64,000 nucleotides of DNA from Symsagittifera roscoffensis (lineage: Eukaryota > Xenacoelomorpha > Acoela > Convolutidae): positions 66,659,477 through 66,723,476 of the forward strand of contig NC_087066.1 in the NCBI RefSeq assembly GCF_963678635.1. Reading direction: 5' to 3'. Position 1 is the stretch's first letter. Each line of letters starts with the position of its first letter. The notes under the pieces are model-generated. The model saw nothing but the letters and a program-made list of their open reading frames with translations. It was not told the origin of the DNA and made no database searches. The position numbers were made by a program, and so were the translations under genes. Positions 20,261 through 29,966 of the stretch are shown here, one piece after another.

Positions 20261-20542
20261 AAAGGGGAAGGAAGCTGGGATATGCTTTACGCGTGAAAAT
20301 TCGGTATGAAATTACTGAAAATCCAAAACAGAATGAAGTTAACGATTTTCCCAATCAAATGGACAAAATTTGTATCTTGAGACGATTGAAGAAAATAAAA
20401 TTAATTATTTTCTTCAATCGTCTCAAGATACAAATTTTGTCCCTATGATTGGGACAATCAATAATTTTATTCTGTTTTGGATTTTCAGTAATTTCAAACC
20501 GATTTTTCACGCGTAAAGCATATCCCAGCTTCCTTCCCCTTT
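20261..20542. repeat. 282-bp foldback (inverted-repeat) insertion
   Basis: Two arms of about 139 bases (20261-20399 and 20404-20542) are inverted copies with only a few differences, meeting at an AT-rich centre between two GACGATTGAAG words. The outer ends read AAAGGGGAAGGAAGCTGGG. It lies between the protease linker and the RT domain, where pol coding should be continuous. It therefore looks like a MITE-type or snapback insertion. No convincing target duplication was seen. RNA from either strand would form a long hairpin. Confidence 0.8.
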
Positions 20543-21949
20543 GTATCGTCATAATTATATCAAGAGTATTCAACAAGACACTGACGCAGAGGCCGCTCTT
20601 GGTTATCGAGAAGGATCTTCCTAAAACAGCAGCACTTTGACTATTAGGATTTGAGACTATGCATACTTGCTTGTTATCACTTAGTTCATTATGGGTTTTC
20701 ATTCGCAGGTTACAATTGGCAATTCGTTGGCTTTCAGCCTCACCCTCCTAAACAAATAAACCGGTGCTTTATTTTCATTCGCCATTATTAAATTTACCGG
20801 TTTAATTGCGTATTTCCTATCCGGGTTCCGTATCCTGAACAAAGCATTGTTTAAATCAATCGTTACGTCGAAAATCCTGATGAAGTCTCTGCCTAAAATG
20901 AATTGTTCAGACTCATCTAGGTTTTCTATTACGAGAAAGCTCATCCGCAGGTTGCGTTCCCCCAGGTTTAGGGCTATAATTGGTGTTCTGCCTAGTACCC
21001 GCAGCGCCCCTTTGTTTGCAGCTGACAGCCGTTTTCTCGAGTCTATCAAATCATCCTTGTTGAAACCCATTCGCTCCCAAGTTTCGATTGGTATAACACT
21101 CAAGACTGCTCCCGTATCAAGTAACCCACGTAACTGAGTCTTCTTGCCACTTATGTCAAGCACGTGTGCTGATACATCTGCCTCCGTCCCGATGTGCATT
21201 GCATCTTCCTCAAGCATGGCGCAGTGTCCAATCGATCTCACTTTCAAATCTTCTTTTCCCACCTAGATCTGTCCGGTTAGGTCTTCGTCGCATGTTATCA
21301 TGGTTTTCGTGTAGATATTTATCCCTTCTATGTTTAACATCACCTCATGCGGACCATAAGACTCCGTATATCTGTTCGCGGCGCGGACTGACTCGCTGCC
21401 ACCTCTTTTTAGTAGTACCCTCAGGGCTCTAGAAGTTGTCTGCGGACTTATTGCACTTAAGTAGTCTGCGTATACATCAATGTGCAATATTGTCTGATCG
21501 CTGGGTTTGCTTAGATTCCTCGTTACTTCGTGACCGCCCACTGTGATTATTGACATTATCCCGGCTCCAATCTTCGTTATGCCGAATGGATTTCCCGTCA
21601 CCATTTTCAGAGTGTTGCAATTTCCACTCTTTCTCGCTCCCACTTCGGCTTCTGGCTTTGGCACTAACCCACTTAACTTCTCGTTCAACTTCTGCCTTTC
21701 GATCTCCTGTTTCAATCGTTGCTCGATTTCCTTCGTGGCTAGGTCTTGTTTCACTTTGTTGATGGCCTCTTCAGCTGCTCTTTCATAATTTATCTCCAAA
21801 AAATTCATGGCCTTGGCCTCCATGGCACTGCTGACTTGCGTTACAGCCTTCACCGTCTCGGTCGGTAAATCCGCACTCCGTGCCTCCGAATTTTTGGTTT
21901 CAAACTCAGTTTGTCTGTTTCTCTGGTTCTGCACCGCCGCCAACACCAA
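20543..21949 (-). pseudogene. aspartic protease region of pol
   Basis: A single frame from 21949 to 20699 is interrupted by one TAG (21263). Its first part is a helical, charged spacer (VKQDLATKEIEQRLKQEIER) with a globular segment after it. The second part is a retropepsin-like protease that would cut the polyprotein: RGLLDTGAVLSVIP holds the catalytic DTGA, and about 80 residues on QFILGRDFIRIFDV supplies the hydrophobic-Gly flap-end motif. After a frameshift at 20702-20699 the linker towards RT continues to about 20545, where the foldback insertion cuts it. Confidence 0.8.
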
Positions 21950-22217
21950 CTTGAGCTTGGGGTGACTCTGGTTGTTGACTGCTTCTCAAAAAAAACAATG
22001 GACAGTCTATCCTGAAGTGCCCCTCTTGGTTGCAGAAAAAGCATCTCGCACCTATTTTGATGATCAAGCCACTATAGAACTCGTGTTCTTCCATCTGGCT
22101 CATGTGATCATAATCCGGTGCATATCCTAGACTCTTCATGCTCTGCTTGTACGTCGTGCAATCCGCCACGTGATGATCCGCTGACCCGCAATTTGCACAT
22201 GATCTACGTTTGTCCAT
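21906..22217 (-). pseudogene. nucleocapsid with two CCHC zinc knuckles
   Basis: A short frame follows the capsid-like frame after a frameshift near 22220. It contains two CX2CX4HX4C knuckles, CANCGSADHHVADC and CFFCNQEGHFRIDC, separated by about 38 residues. Such knuckles bind element RNA for packaging. The end of the frame (Ser/Gln/Pro and Gly-rich) passes by frameshift into the protease frame starting at 21949. Confidence 0.8.
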
Positions 22218-22224
22218 GTCATCT

Positions 22225-24091
22225 CTAGGCTTGTACTAATGACGACCTTTGTGGTTGACTCCCCCCTTGAATATTCCTGTTCTCTGAGTACGAGTACTTC
22301 TTCGGCTTCATCAGCATGTACTCCCTTGACTTTTGTCTCCTCTCTTCTGTAGTCGGTGCATTATCTTTCGACAGTGTATAGTACGTTGCCAACATTATTC
22401 TCAAGTCGTCACTTTTTACCCCATCGATGAACTTCGAGGCGATGCTAAAGTTCCTTCTGTTTGTTGACTCTTCAGGATCACTCCTTCGTCTCAAGCTCTC
22501 AAGATCATCCAGGAACCGATCAATTGATTCATCGTCTCTTTGCCTTCTCTTTTCAAATCTCATCATTGCTTGGTGACCCTTCATGCCTGACCCGAATCGA
22601 TTCAACAAAATCTCGAAGATCTTGTCCGCAGTGTGGCGTTCCTCCTCCTCCTTCGCAACTACACATTTTAACGCTGTGCCTTCTAGGTTGCTCAGTATCG
22701 CCGTTTAGGCCTGTCTCTCGTCATTCAAGTTGTCTTGTTCCAGCTGTAGTCTCATGACTTCTACCCATGTGTCGAGGCACCCTTCTGAGTCATCTTTAAA
22801 TTCTTTCGGCTTCGTGATGGTTTTCCTGGGTTTGCCACCTCCTCTTTCACTCGAGTCGGTGTTCCTCGTGGCGAAGGCCTCCAGTGTCCTGTTCATCATT
22901 TCCCAGGTGCTCGCCCACGTCATGGCATCCGGTCCCACGTTATTGTTTGTCGTGGAATCCCCTGGACCACTCGTCGTATTTGCGGTTCCACTCTTCATAA
23001 TTGTCTTGCCCCCGCCGGTGCTAAGCTTGCTGCATCCCGGGTTAACGGTAACGGTGTTGACTCCCGTTTGTTCCGTTGTGGTTCCATGAACTCGACTCTG
23101 TTGCCTTGTGTTCGATTTGTTACCAGATTGTCTTGTGTTATAGAGTTTCTCAAGATGGCATCCAGTTTCGACTTATGGCTCACGAACTCTCCGCCTGGTC
23201 TCTGCTCAAAGTGTCCATCCTCGTCTCCAGATTCCCTAGCTTACTGTTCACGGTGTCATACCATTGCTTCATTACTTGCATGTCTTTTTTCATGTTCTTC
23301 TCTCGGTCTTTGTCAGTGGCCTCTACCTTGTCTGACATCTGCTGAAGATTTTCCTCCGTCGCCATTGCCAGGGTAAAATAGTTGTCCAGGTACTCGTTTT
23401 TGTTGTATCTTTTTTCCTTCTTTATCACTTCCCGATCCTCCTCGCTGGACTTAAGTTTTTTGTCGATCTGATCTAACTTCGCCGTTAAATCGCCCAGCTC
23501 AAGAGGAGTTGTTGCTTCATGGTCAGCTGTTGCCCCATGACTAGCTGTTGCCCCATGTTTGACCTGATCATCATCTTGGTTGGCCTCTGTTGTTATCGTG
23601 GAAACTGTTCCAAACGTTTTGCCTTTCTCGGCCTTCGGTTCTTCCTCCACTATGTCTCTTGATTTCATTACGACCATCATTGCGAACCTCTCTGTGAATG
23701 ACGTTCTTTTCGTTTGAGAATCGTCCTTTATGGTTTCTGGCGTGTTGCCCATCGTGTCCTCCACAGTGTCTATCGGCGAGAATTCCATCGTCTTTTGCTT
23801 TTGTTCTTCTGCATTCGGCATCGGTGTCGACTCCGTTGTCTTCTTCTCCACCTCATCAACACTCTGATCTGGTGTCTCAAGATCAATTTCTATAGCAGGT
23901 TCCGTTTGTCCCTCTTCAGCGCTCACTTTCGTCTTGTTCTCTTTTGCGCTTCGTGTGTTGACCATGCTCACTGAAAAAATCTTTCTTGTTAATCTTGGGT
24001 CAAACGGTGTTACCTTTCGTTGCGACGAGTTATGATTTGTCTTTGACTCTATAACTCTTCTTTCTGCTATCGGTACTCTACTCCGCCTCAT
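22225..24091 (-). pseudogene. gag: coiled-coil N-terminus and capsid-like domain
   Basis: Three minus-strand frames make up this gag. Frame 24091-23180 (303 codons) has a basic N-terminus, an acidic middle and a coiled coil ending LSRDQAE. After a frameshift, 23183-22995 starts with SHKSKLDAIL, matching the left element's gag. After another, 22998-22225 carries the capsid-like part with the usual start pattern (KEFKDDSEGCLDTWVEVM), GSGMKGHQAMMRFEKRRQRD and IDRFLDDLESLRRRSD. One TAA (22705) breaks it. Four small lesions in 1.9 kb show that this copy makes no full-length gag. An internal ATG at a VNTRSAKEN segment is an alternative start. Confidence 0.75.
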
Positions 24092-24299
24092 GATTTTTAT
24101 TTACAATTGCCTCTATTTACAATATGATTATTTACAAAATTCTTTTACAAGGATAAAAATTCTTTAAAAAACATTCTTATTTCGCTTACAGAAAAAAAAA
24201 CTTTCAATTCTTGATCTTAATAGAACGGATCTTTCGCGATTTAATCGTTCGGACCGGTTGTTTTGCTTTTAATTGAGCGTTGAGCTATTTCGCACTGTC

Positions 24300-25110
24300 C
24301 CAAGACCTTTAAGTACCGTCACACATTTTTTTTGTACCATCCCAAGACTTCTTGTACTGTCCCAAGATTTCTATGTACTGTCCCAAGGCTCTCTCGTGCT
24401 GTCGCAAGACTTCTCTGAACTGTCCCAAGACTTTCTCATGCTGTCCCAAGACTGTTAGGTACTGTTCCAAGAATTCTCTTAACTGTCCCAAGACTACTGT
24501 CCCCAGACTACACTGTCCCAAGACTCTCCGGTACTGTCCCAGGTCTTCTTGGTACTGTCCCAAGACTACTCGGTACTGTCCCAGGACTTCTTAGTACTGT
24601 CCCAAGACTACTGTCCCAAGACCGTACTGTCCCAAGACTACTGTCCTAAGACTGCACCGTCCCAAGACCACCGTCCCAAGACTGCACTGTCCCAAGACTA
24701 CTACCCTCAAGTCTGTACTGTCCCAAGACTGCAATGTCCCAAGACCACTGTTCCAAGACTTCACTGTCCCAAGACTACTGTCCAAAGACTGTACTGTCCC
24801 AAGACCACCGTCCCAAGACTGCACTGACCCAAGACTACTGTCCCAAGACTGCACTGTCGCAAGACCACTGTCCCAAGACTGCACTGTCCCAAGACTGCAC
24901 TGTCCCAAGACTGCTGTCCCAAGACTACTGTCCCAAGACTGTACTGTCCCAGGACGACTGTCCCAAGACTACTGTCCCAAGACTGTACTGTCCCAAGACT
25001 CTGTACTGTCCCAAGGAAGGCTTCCTGGTACTGTCCCAAGACCACTTTCCCAAGACTGTACTGTCCCAAGACTGTACTGTCCCAAGACTCTTCGGTACTG
25101 TCCCAGGACT
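24300..25110 (-). repeat. CTGTCCCAAGACT minisatellite in the gag leader
   Basis: About 800 bases are made almost wholly of CTGTCCCAAGACT with 0-8 extra bases between copies (typically A, ACTG or TTCTCTGTA-like words). Unit spacing varies between about 13 and 25 bases. Element-sense RNA reads AGTCTTGGGACAG. Because the unit contains few stop words, several frames are open by chance across it, and they do not connect to gag. Confidence 0.9.
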
Positions 25111-26053
25111 TCTCTACCAAGTGTTGGGATAGTGGGAGCTATTCTTTTTCGTTGTCGGGACTCTTGAACCACTGTACCTGGTACCACCACTTGAGCTCTA
25201 GTAAAAAAAATTCCCAAAAAAAAACCCAACCTTAGTGGCCAAAAGTTTGAATTACTAACCCCCCTGTATTTATTTTCCTTTTACTTTTTTGATGCAAGTT
25301 GGAACCCAAATTGTTCGGGGGTGTCTTGTGATCACCTGTTTGTTCAAAACCGATTAAAATTTGGGTTTTATTTAAATAAAACGTGAAAATTTAAACAGGG
25401 AAAAAATAATCAAAACAGAGAGATAAACCCACCTAAAATTCAAAGGTGACTTGTGTCAACTTTTTATTAGAAAAAACGTCTGGTACCTAATTGCGACGCG
25501 TCCCCCCCCCCTTGCTACCAATTTTATGGGGCATCACAAAAACTGTCTACTTCCGTTCCCCCCACCCTATCCGACCAGAGTACTTACCTTAATTCGAAAT
25601 TAAATTTGGATATCCGCTTCTTATAATCAACGCGTGTAAGATTCTAATGTAACTAAATCGACGATGTCGATCAATTAGTTACTCGAATATGTTCCCCCTT
25701 TTTCCAATTTACAACCGCCAACCTCTAACCTAACCAGCCCCCATTCTAACCTCCCCCTCTTGAGCCCTCCTCTTAAGCCGAAAATTACCTTAAGCGCCGG
25801 GTGATAATTCTCTTGAGAGAAAACCTTAGAATCTGTTTCCAGCCTCTGCTTGAGTAAAAATGTTCCTCAAAATATTGGGGTTCCTCTTATCCAATTTTTT
25901 ATTTATCTCCTATAATGTAATGTGGATTTTAACGATACCTGCTTGACCAACTTGAGAACACCCCCGTCCTCTCTTGTTGTTCTGATTCCGTGCTGGTTGT
26001 CTCCTTGATGTGTCCTGCACCTGATCATCAGCACCACTTTCCCACTTGGCTGA

Positions 26054-26165
26054 TCACCTGTTCCAGTCAAGTCTCCTAATGGTCCAGCTAAGTCCTTGTG
26101 AACAACTTTCCTACCGAATGGTCACCTCTTCCAGTTAAATCTCCTATTGGTCCAGCTAAGTTGCA
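26054..26165 (-). repeat. tandem 40-base repeat pair in leader
   Basis: TCACCTGTTCCAGTCAAGTC and the following CTCCTAATGGTCCAGCTAAGT-like stretch at 26054-26093 recur 68 bases later with about five changes. Only two copies are evident. Confidence 0.6.
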
Positions 26166-26509
26166 AGCTATCTGAAAACCCTTAACAACGCCCCACACTC
26201 GGGCACCTTATTAAATTGCTGAATTGATCGAAACAATCGGTCTTATAAAAACAGTATGGATATACTATTTAAATAATATAAAGGTTTGATTCAACTAATC
26301 TGGTGTCAAAGTCACTGTCATTTTTTTGTTTTATGGTTTTTGTTCCTTTTTCTATTTTTTTCGGTTTTTGTGATGCTTTTTGTCTTTTGCTCGTTTTTTT
26401 GTCCCCCTAGTTACCCCCCTTACTGGGTTCGCTAAGCCTCGTTCGGAGAGCGTACCAGGAACTTTTCTCGAATTTTCTTAAAAAGCTATCACGGTACAAC
26501 CGGAAAGTT

Positions 26510-26665
26510 TACACGTTCCCGCTGGATACCACCGGTACTCTAGAATGGGCATGTAGCCCGGAGCTGTGTCAAGTGGGTTCGACTCCGTAGTCATGATGTC
26601 GTAAGAACACCCAGGAGTGCCATAAAAACACTATGTAACAGTCGCCTACTTGAGTAACATATGAG
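26510..26665 (-). promoter_or_regulatory. leader block shared by both retroelements, right copy
   Basis: This is the counterpart of 4290-4450. It holds GGGCATGTAGCCCGGAGC, GGGTTCGACTCC, TCATGATG, then CACCCAGGAGTGCCATAAAA and CTATGTAACAGTCGCC. It lies about 165 bases from the LTR here but about 860 bases from it in the left leader, so intervening sequence differs while the block is retained. Confidence 0.5.
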
Positions 26666-26812
26666 GTTAAAGAAAAACAGGCCCTATAACCATTGGCTCA
26701 AGAGTCAGGGACACTATCTCTTGTGTTTTTCTACCTCGAACGGTCGGAGCCAATTCGGTTCACTTGCGACATGAGACTAAAAACCCGTTATAGCTTAAAG
26801 GCCACTACCAAA

Positions 26813-28106
26813 ATACCCCCCACTCTAGAAAATAAGAACGTCCCCATACTTAGCTCTCAAAATACCCAAAATACGCGAACGCCGTTAAAAACAGGGTCGG
26901 AACAGTCCGTACAGTTACTTTTTATTAGACAGTGGAACTTTCAGATGGATCAACCTACAGCTCTCATTATCTCAACATAACAATCATAAAACACACTCAA
27001 GAAAATAAAATGGAGTACTTACATACCAGCACACTCGAGAATTGAGGTAACTAAATTAATAAGCAACTTGAGAATAAATGGCGAATTAAGTTTGACTCAA
27101 TAAGTTCTAATCGAACAAGTTTTAGCTTGAGAATTGTGTTTTTTGTCTGGACCATTGGGAGACTTCGGTTGTCTACATTTCCACCGAAGGTTCCTTTTGA
27201 TCCAACTGAATTGCGATGTTCTTTTACTCTCGATTATTTTCTGTCTCCTGTCACGAATAAGACAGCTCTACTCTCGTTCGATTAATTGTCGAAACTGCTG
27301 TCGCGAGAAACTTGAGCATGACATGTCCAATTCGAATTTTTGAAAAATTCCTTTTGACCCCAAAATCATGTTATTCGCATTACTCGAGGTCAAACTTCCA
27401 AATATGACCGACTGGCACATACTCCCCGGACTCAAGATCGATGTCCTCATCGCGTGTTGCCGTCTGCCAGTGAATCCGCAGAATTCTGAGTGTAGCTCAA
27501 GATACAGTGCCAGTGGTCATTTACAAAGGTTTGCAGTAGAATTAAGTTTAACTACACCCCAAAATTCACAACCATGTAAAATTTTCACACTATCGCTAAA
27601 CAGCAATCAAAATCTGCGCACACCTGCACCTTTAATTCATGCTTTGCAAGCTAATGATTTAAAACTTCTTTTGTCCCATTCGATCAGGAGATTGACATGC
27701 AACATTTTGACTCATATAATAGATATAGCATATTAATAACAATGTCTCGTTCGTTATAATTTCTTTTCGTGAACTCAGATTTCATCCGAGTTCACCCTCG
27801 AGCCCCTTTCCTCCCCTCTCAAGACTCAAGACTCTAGAATTTCCCACTGAGCCGCCTCCTCATCTCGCGTTCTTCGCCTTCGAGGTGCTAGGCCCAACAC
27901 ACTTGACACCGCAATCTGTCTTAACAGTGCCTCCTCATCATCGGAGCTAATTACGATCTCTTCCCAAGCCTTCAGTTTTTCATAAGACCGCATCCATTCC
28001 CTCTGTTCTTGCAGCCTCTTTGCTTGGTTGGGCAAACCCTTCACCTTCGACTCCCTATTCAAGCAAAAGGAGTTGTGCAGACTCAGACTCACGTTATCCG
28101 CCAATT
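26813..28106 (-). repeat. LTR-like direct repeat, right copy
   Basis: This is the 5' LTR of the giant element by position. It matches 5303-6391 at both ends, with an extra or replaced segment of roughly 300 bases in the middle (about 26950-27280). The outer edge at 28106 abuts LINE endonuclease sequence. Both copies end in element sense with CTCTAGAGTGGGGG and start with TTGGCGGANAACGTGA. No canonical TG/CA ends could be placed with confidence. Confidence 0.7.
27826..28106 (-). other. 94-codon open frame inside the LTR
   Basis: Read in element sense, the first 280 bases of the right LTR are open and protein-like. Segments are LSLHNSFCLNRESKVKGL, a basic-aromatic stretch, an acidic IVISSDDEEALL and a basic RRRRTRDEE end. 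In the left LTR the same frame is legible and continues from the internal region without a stop at the boundary. There it is then broken by TAA (CAA in the right copy), TGA and a frameshift. It could be the C-terminus of the last extra gene encoded by the 3' LTR, as some retroviral accessory genes are. No function is assigned. Confidence 0.45.
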
Positions 28107-29966
28107 CGGTCGTTGTTACACCTATGCCATCTCCGTTACGGTTATTTTGGAAGATCGTTCCTACAAATTGATATCTGCGTATTGCCCACAGAGCCATTTA
28201 GCAGATGATATGAAAGATCAATTCTACGATGCCCTTGAACGTGAGTTGCTGACGACCGATAACTCGCTGGTTGGTGGTGATTTCAACGGACACATTGGCG
28301 AGGACAACTCAAGTTGCGAAAGTGTACATGGTGGTTTTGGTTATGGAAGCCAGAACAGTGACGGCGTCCGACTACTAGACTGTGCCATGTCTGCACGACT
28401 GTTTTTTGCCATCACTGCGCTCAAGAAACTACACACTCAGTTTGTGACATTTATGTCGGGCCGTATTGCAACCCAGATAGATTATATTTTTTACAGAAAA
28501 GGCTCAATCTCATCTTTAAAGAATGCAAAGACTATTCCAGTTGGCATCCAGCATAAACTTGTTGTAGCTCACTTTACCATGAAGAAAGTCCACAAACAAA
28601 GAAAAGTCAAGCGACAACCAAGGATAAAGACTTGGAAACTACGTGATCCAGAGACAAAGAAACTTTTCACTACTGAGTTTGCTGCGACACCTGAGACTAC
28701 TACATGGGAGGAGCTTAAGAACAACCTGTTCGAGGTAGCACAAAATGTTTACGGTGTTTCTCGAGGACATGCAGCTTCACGTGAAACTTGGTGGTGGAAC
28801 CAAGAAGTAGAAGAAGCTGTGAGAATGAAGAAACAACTGTTCAAACAGTGGCGCAGAAACAAAAACGATGCAAATCGGACAGAGTATGCGAATGTTAAAC
28901 GTGCTGCAAAGCATACGATTTGTGATGCTATCAACAGTCAAGTAGAGCAAGCTATTGCAGAAGCTGACTCTATGAAGATCTTCAATATAGCAAAGCAAAG
29001 GGTCAAGCAAAGACAAGACGTTGTCCGGCACGAATTGCTTGAAGGATGCAGAAGAGAAACTTCAAACTAACATTGCTGCTCGTAAGAAAATATGGAAAGA
29101 CCATATGTATGATATCATGAATGTTGAACATTCTTACACGAGTAGTGACAAACCGGCTGTAGAAGGACCTTCTGAGGAAGTTACAGTGGCAGAGCTTAAG
29201 AGTGCCTTGCGAGCGTTAGCGAACAAGAAGGCTCCAGGGCCCAGTGGTATCACTGCAAAGGTGCTCAAAGCTGCTGGTGACCCCTTCATTGATGTACTGA
29301 CAACTATTTGCAGCCAGATCTAATTCAGTGGTAAGATGCACGATGACTGGAAACTGAGCTCTCTGATTCCACTGTACAAAGGTAAAGGTGACCCTCTCAG
29401 TACCTAATGAAAATGTAAGAAGGCTGTAGCAACGGAGTATGATGCCCTTATTAGCACGTAGTGAGTCAATATGATGGGGAAAAAAATCCCTTTCATGCAT
29501 TTTGTAAGTTCTGTTGGATGACACTGTACCATCCTGATGAGTTACTCGGAGTTCAAGGAGGACATTTACCGGGCTGTCCTTGGATTATGTGACCAGAATG
29601 GTCTGAAGTGCATGTCAGCAACGGATTTTATTGGGAGCAGATTAGCCAGAAAATGGCTGTTTTGAATAAGTATTGGTGTTAATTGTTCAATTGAACGAAT
29701 TAGGAAGGATCAAAATAGAGACACGGCACGACCTTGAAAAATTGCGAACACTTAAACCAGCGAAAATCTAAAACCGTTACCGAGCAATCCCCGAGAGTTC
29801 GGAGCGTTATTGGGAAGATCTGCTACCCTTCCTGGTTGCCAAAAAGAGAGCTCTTTGGCTGAATTCGGAAATCCGTAAAAATCTTGGGAAAGACAGTAGA
29901 CATTGATTTTAACAGCTTTTAGCTTCCCGGAAGTTCTTGAACTGAACATAAATAACATCAAATTCG
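28050..29966 (+). repeat. tandem duplication unit A (1.9 kb)
   Basis: Unit A is repeated directly and immediately as unit B, offset 1917 bases (1916 after one indel). By eye only about three substitutions or indels separate them, so the duplication is recent. It includes the last 57 bases of the right LTR, the LINE fragment and about 560 bases of unrecognised sequence (29409-29966). The same word TTCG occurs at both breakpoints. Confidence 0.9.
28107..29408 (+). pseudogene. RTE-like LINE fragment, copy A: endonuclease and start of RT
   Basis: The frame encodes the C-terminal two thirds of an APE-type endonuclease. It has GDFNGHIGEDN, a VHGGFGYGS segment, TQIDYIFYR and a late His in QHKLVVAHF. 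A basic linker follows, then the first RT block (NKKAPGPSGITAKVLKAAG, WKLSSLIPLYKGKGDPL). The N-terminal part with the metal-binding Glu is missing, as in 5'-truncated LINE insertions, and RT stops after KGKGDPLST. A one-base insertion at about 29027 shifts the frame, and a TAA follows CSQI at 29321. The pattern resembles the RTE clade; clade assignment is tentative. Confidence 0.75.

Larger units (their letters stand above)
24092..26812 (-). other. 5' leader of the giant element, non-coding
   Basis: The 2.7 kb between the right LTR-like copy and gag contain no protein-like frame apart from the stop-poor repeat array. Contents from the LTR inward are the shared leader block (26530-26665), T-rich sequence (26320-26410), a 40-base direct repeat pair (26054-26165), AT-rich sequence, the CTGTCCCAAGACT array (24300-25110) and 200 bases of unique sequence before the gag ATG. 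Next to the LTR, element-sense sequence reads TTTTGGTAGTGGCC. A TGG start would suit a primer-binding site, but I could not match it to a known tRNA 3' end. Confidence 0.55.
5303..28106 (-). mobile_element. giant Ty3/gypsy-type LTR retroelement with extra coding region
   Basis: The minus-strand order is LTR-like repeat, 2.7 kb leader, gag, CCHC nucleocapsid, protease, RT, RNase H, acidic linker, integrase, about 9.3 kb of extra coding sequence, LTR-like repeat. Integrase following RNase H is the Ty3/gypsy order. At about 22.8 kb it is several times a typical 5-10 kb member; giant gypsy-like elements are known in plants and flatworms. The copy is decayed, with TAA, TAG and TGA stops and several frameshifts, but few large deletions. 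A foldback insertion lies between protease and RT. If the left LTR actually belongs to the left element, this copy would lack its own 3' LTR. Confidence 0.75.

Noticed and set aside
15166-24091. In-frame stops in gag and pol as evidence for a reassigned genetic code or programmed readthrough
   Set aside because: TAA, TAG and TGA all occur, together with frameshifts, at scattered sites. One LTR stop has CAA in the sister copy. Decay explains this better.
24309-25120. Open frames on both strands across the CTGTCCCAAGACT array
   Set aside because: They arise because the repeat unit lacks stop words in several frames. The products are LGQY/LGTV-like repeats and do not join gag.
26015-26050. CTGATGA on the minus strand near 26026 as a hammerhead ribozyme core
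   Set aside because: The required GAAA and flanking stems are not found at suitable distance.
26540-26600. tRNA gene suggested by GGGTTCGACTCC
   Set aside because: No acceptor, D or anticodon arms can be drawn around it.
28749-29031. Minus-strand frames over the LINE fragments
   Set aside because: Antisense shadows of the endonuclease/RT frame; duplicated at 30666-30851.
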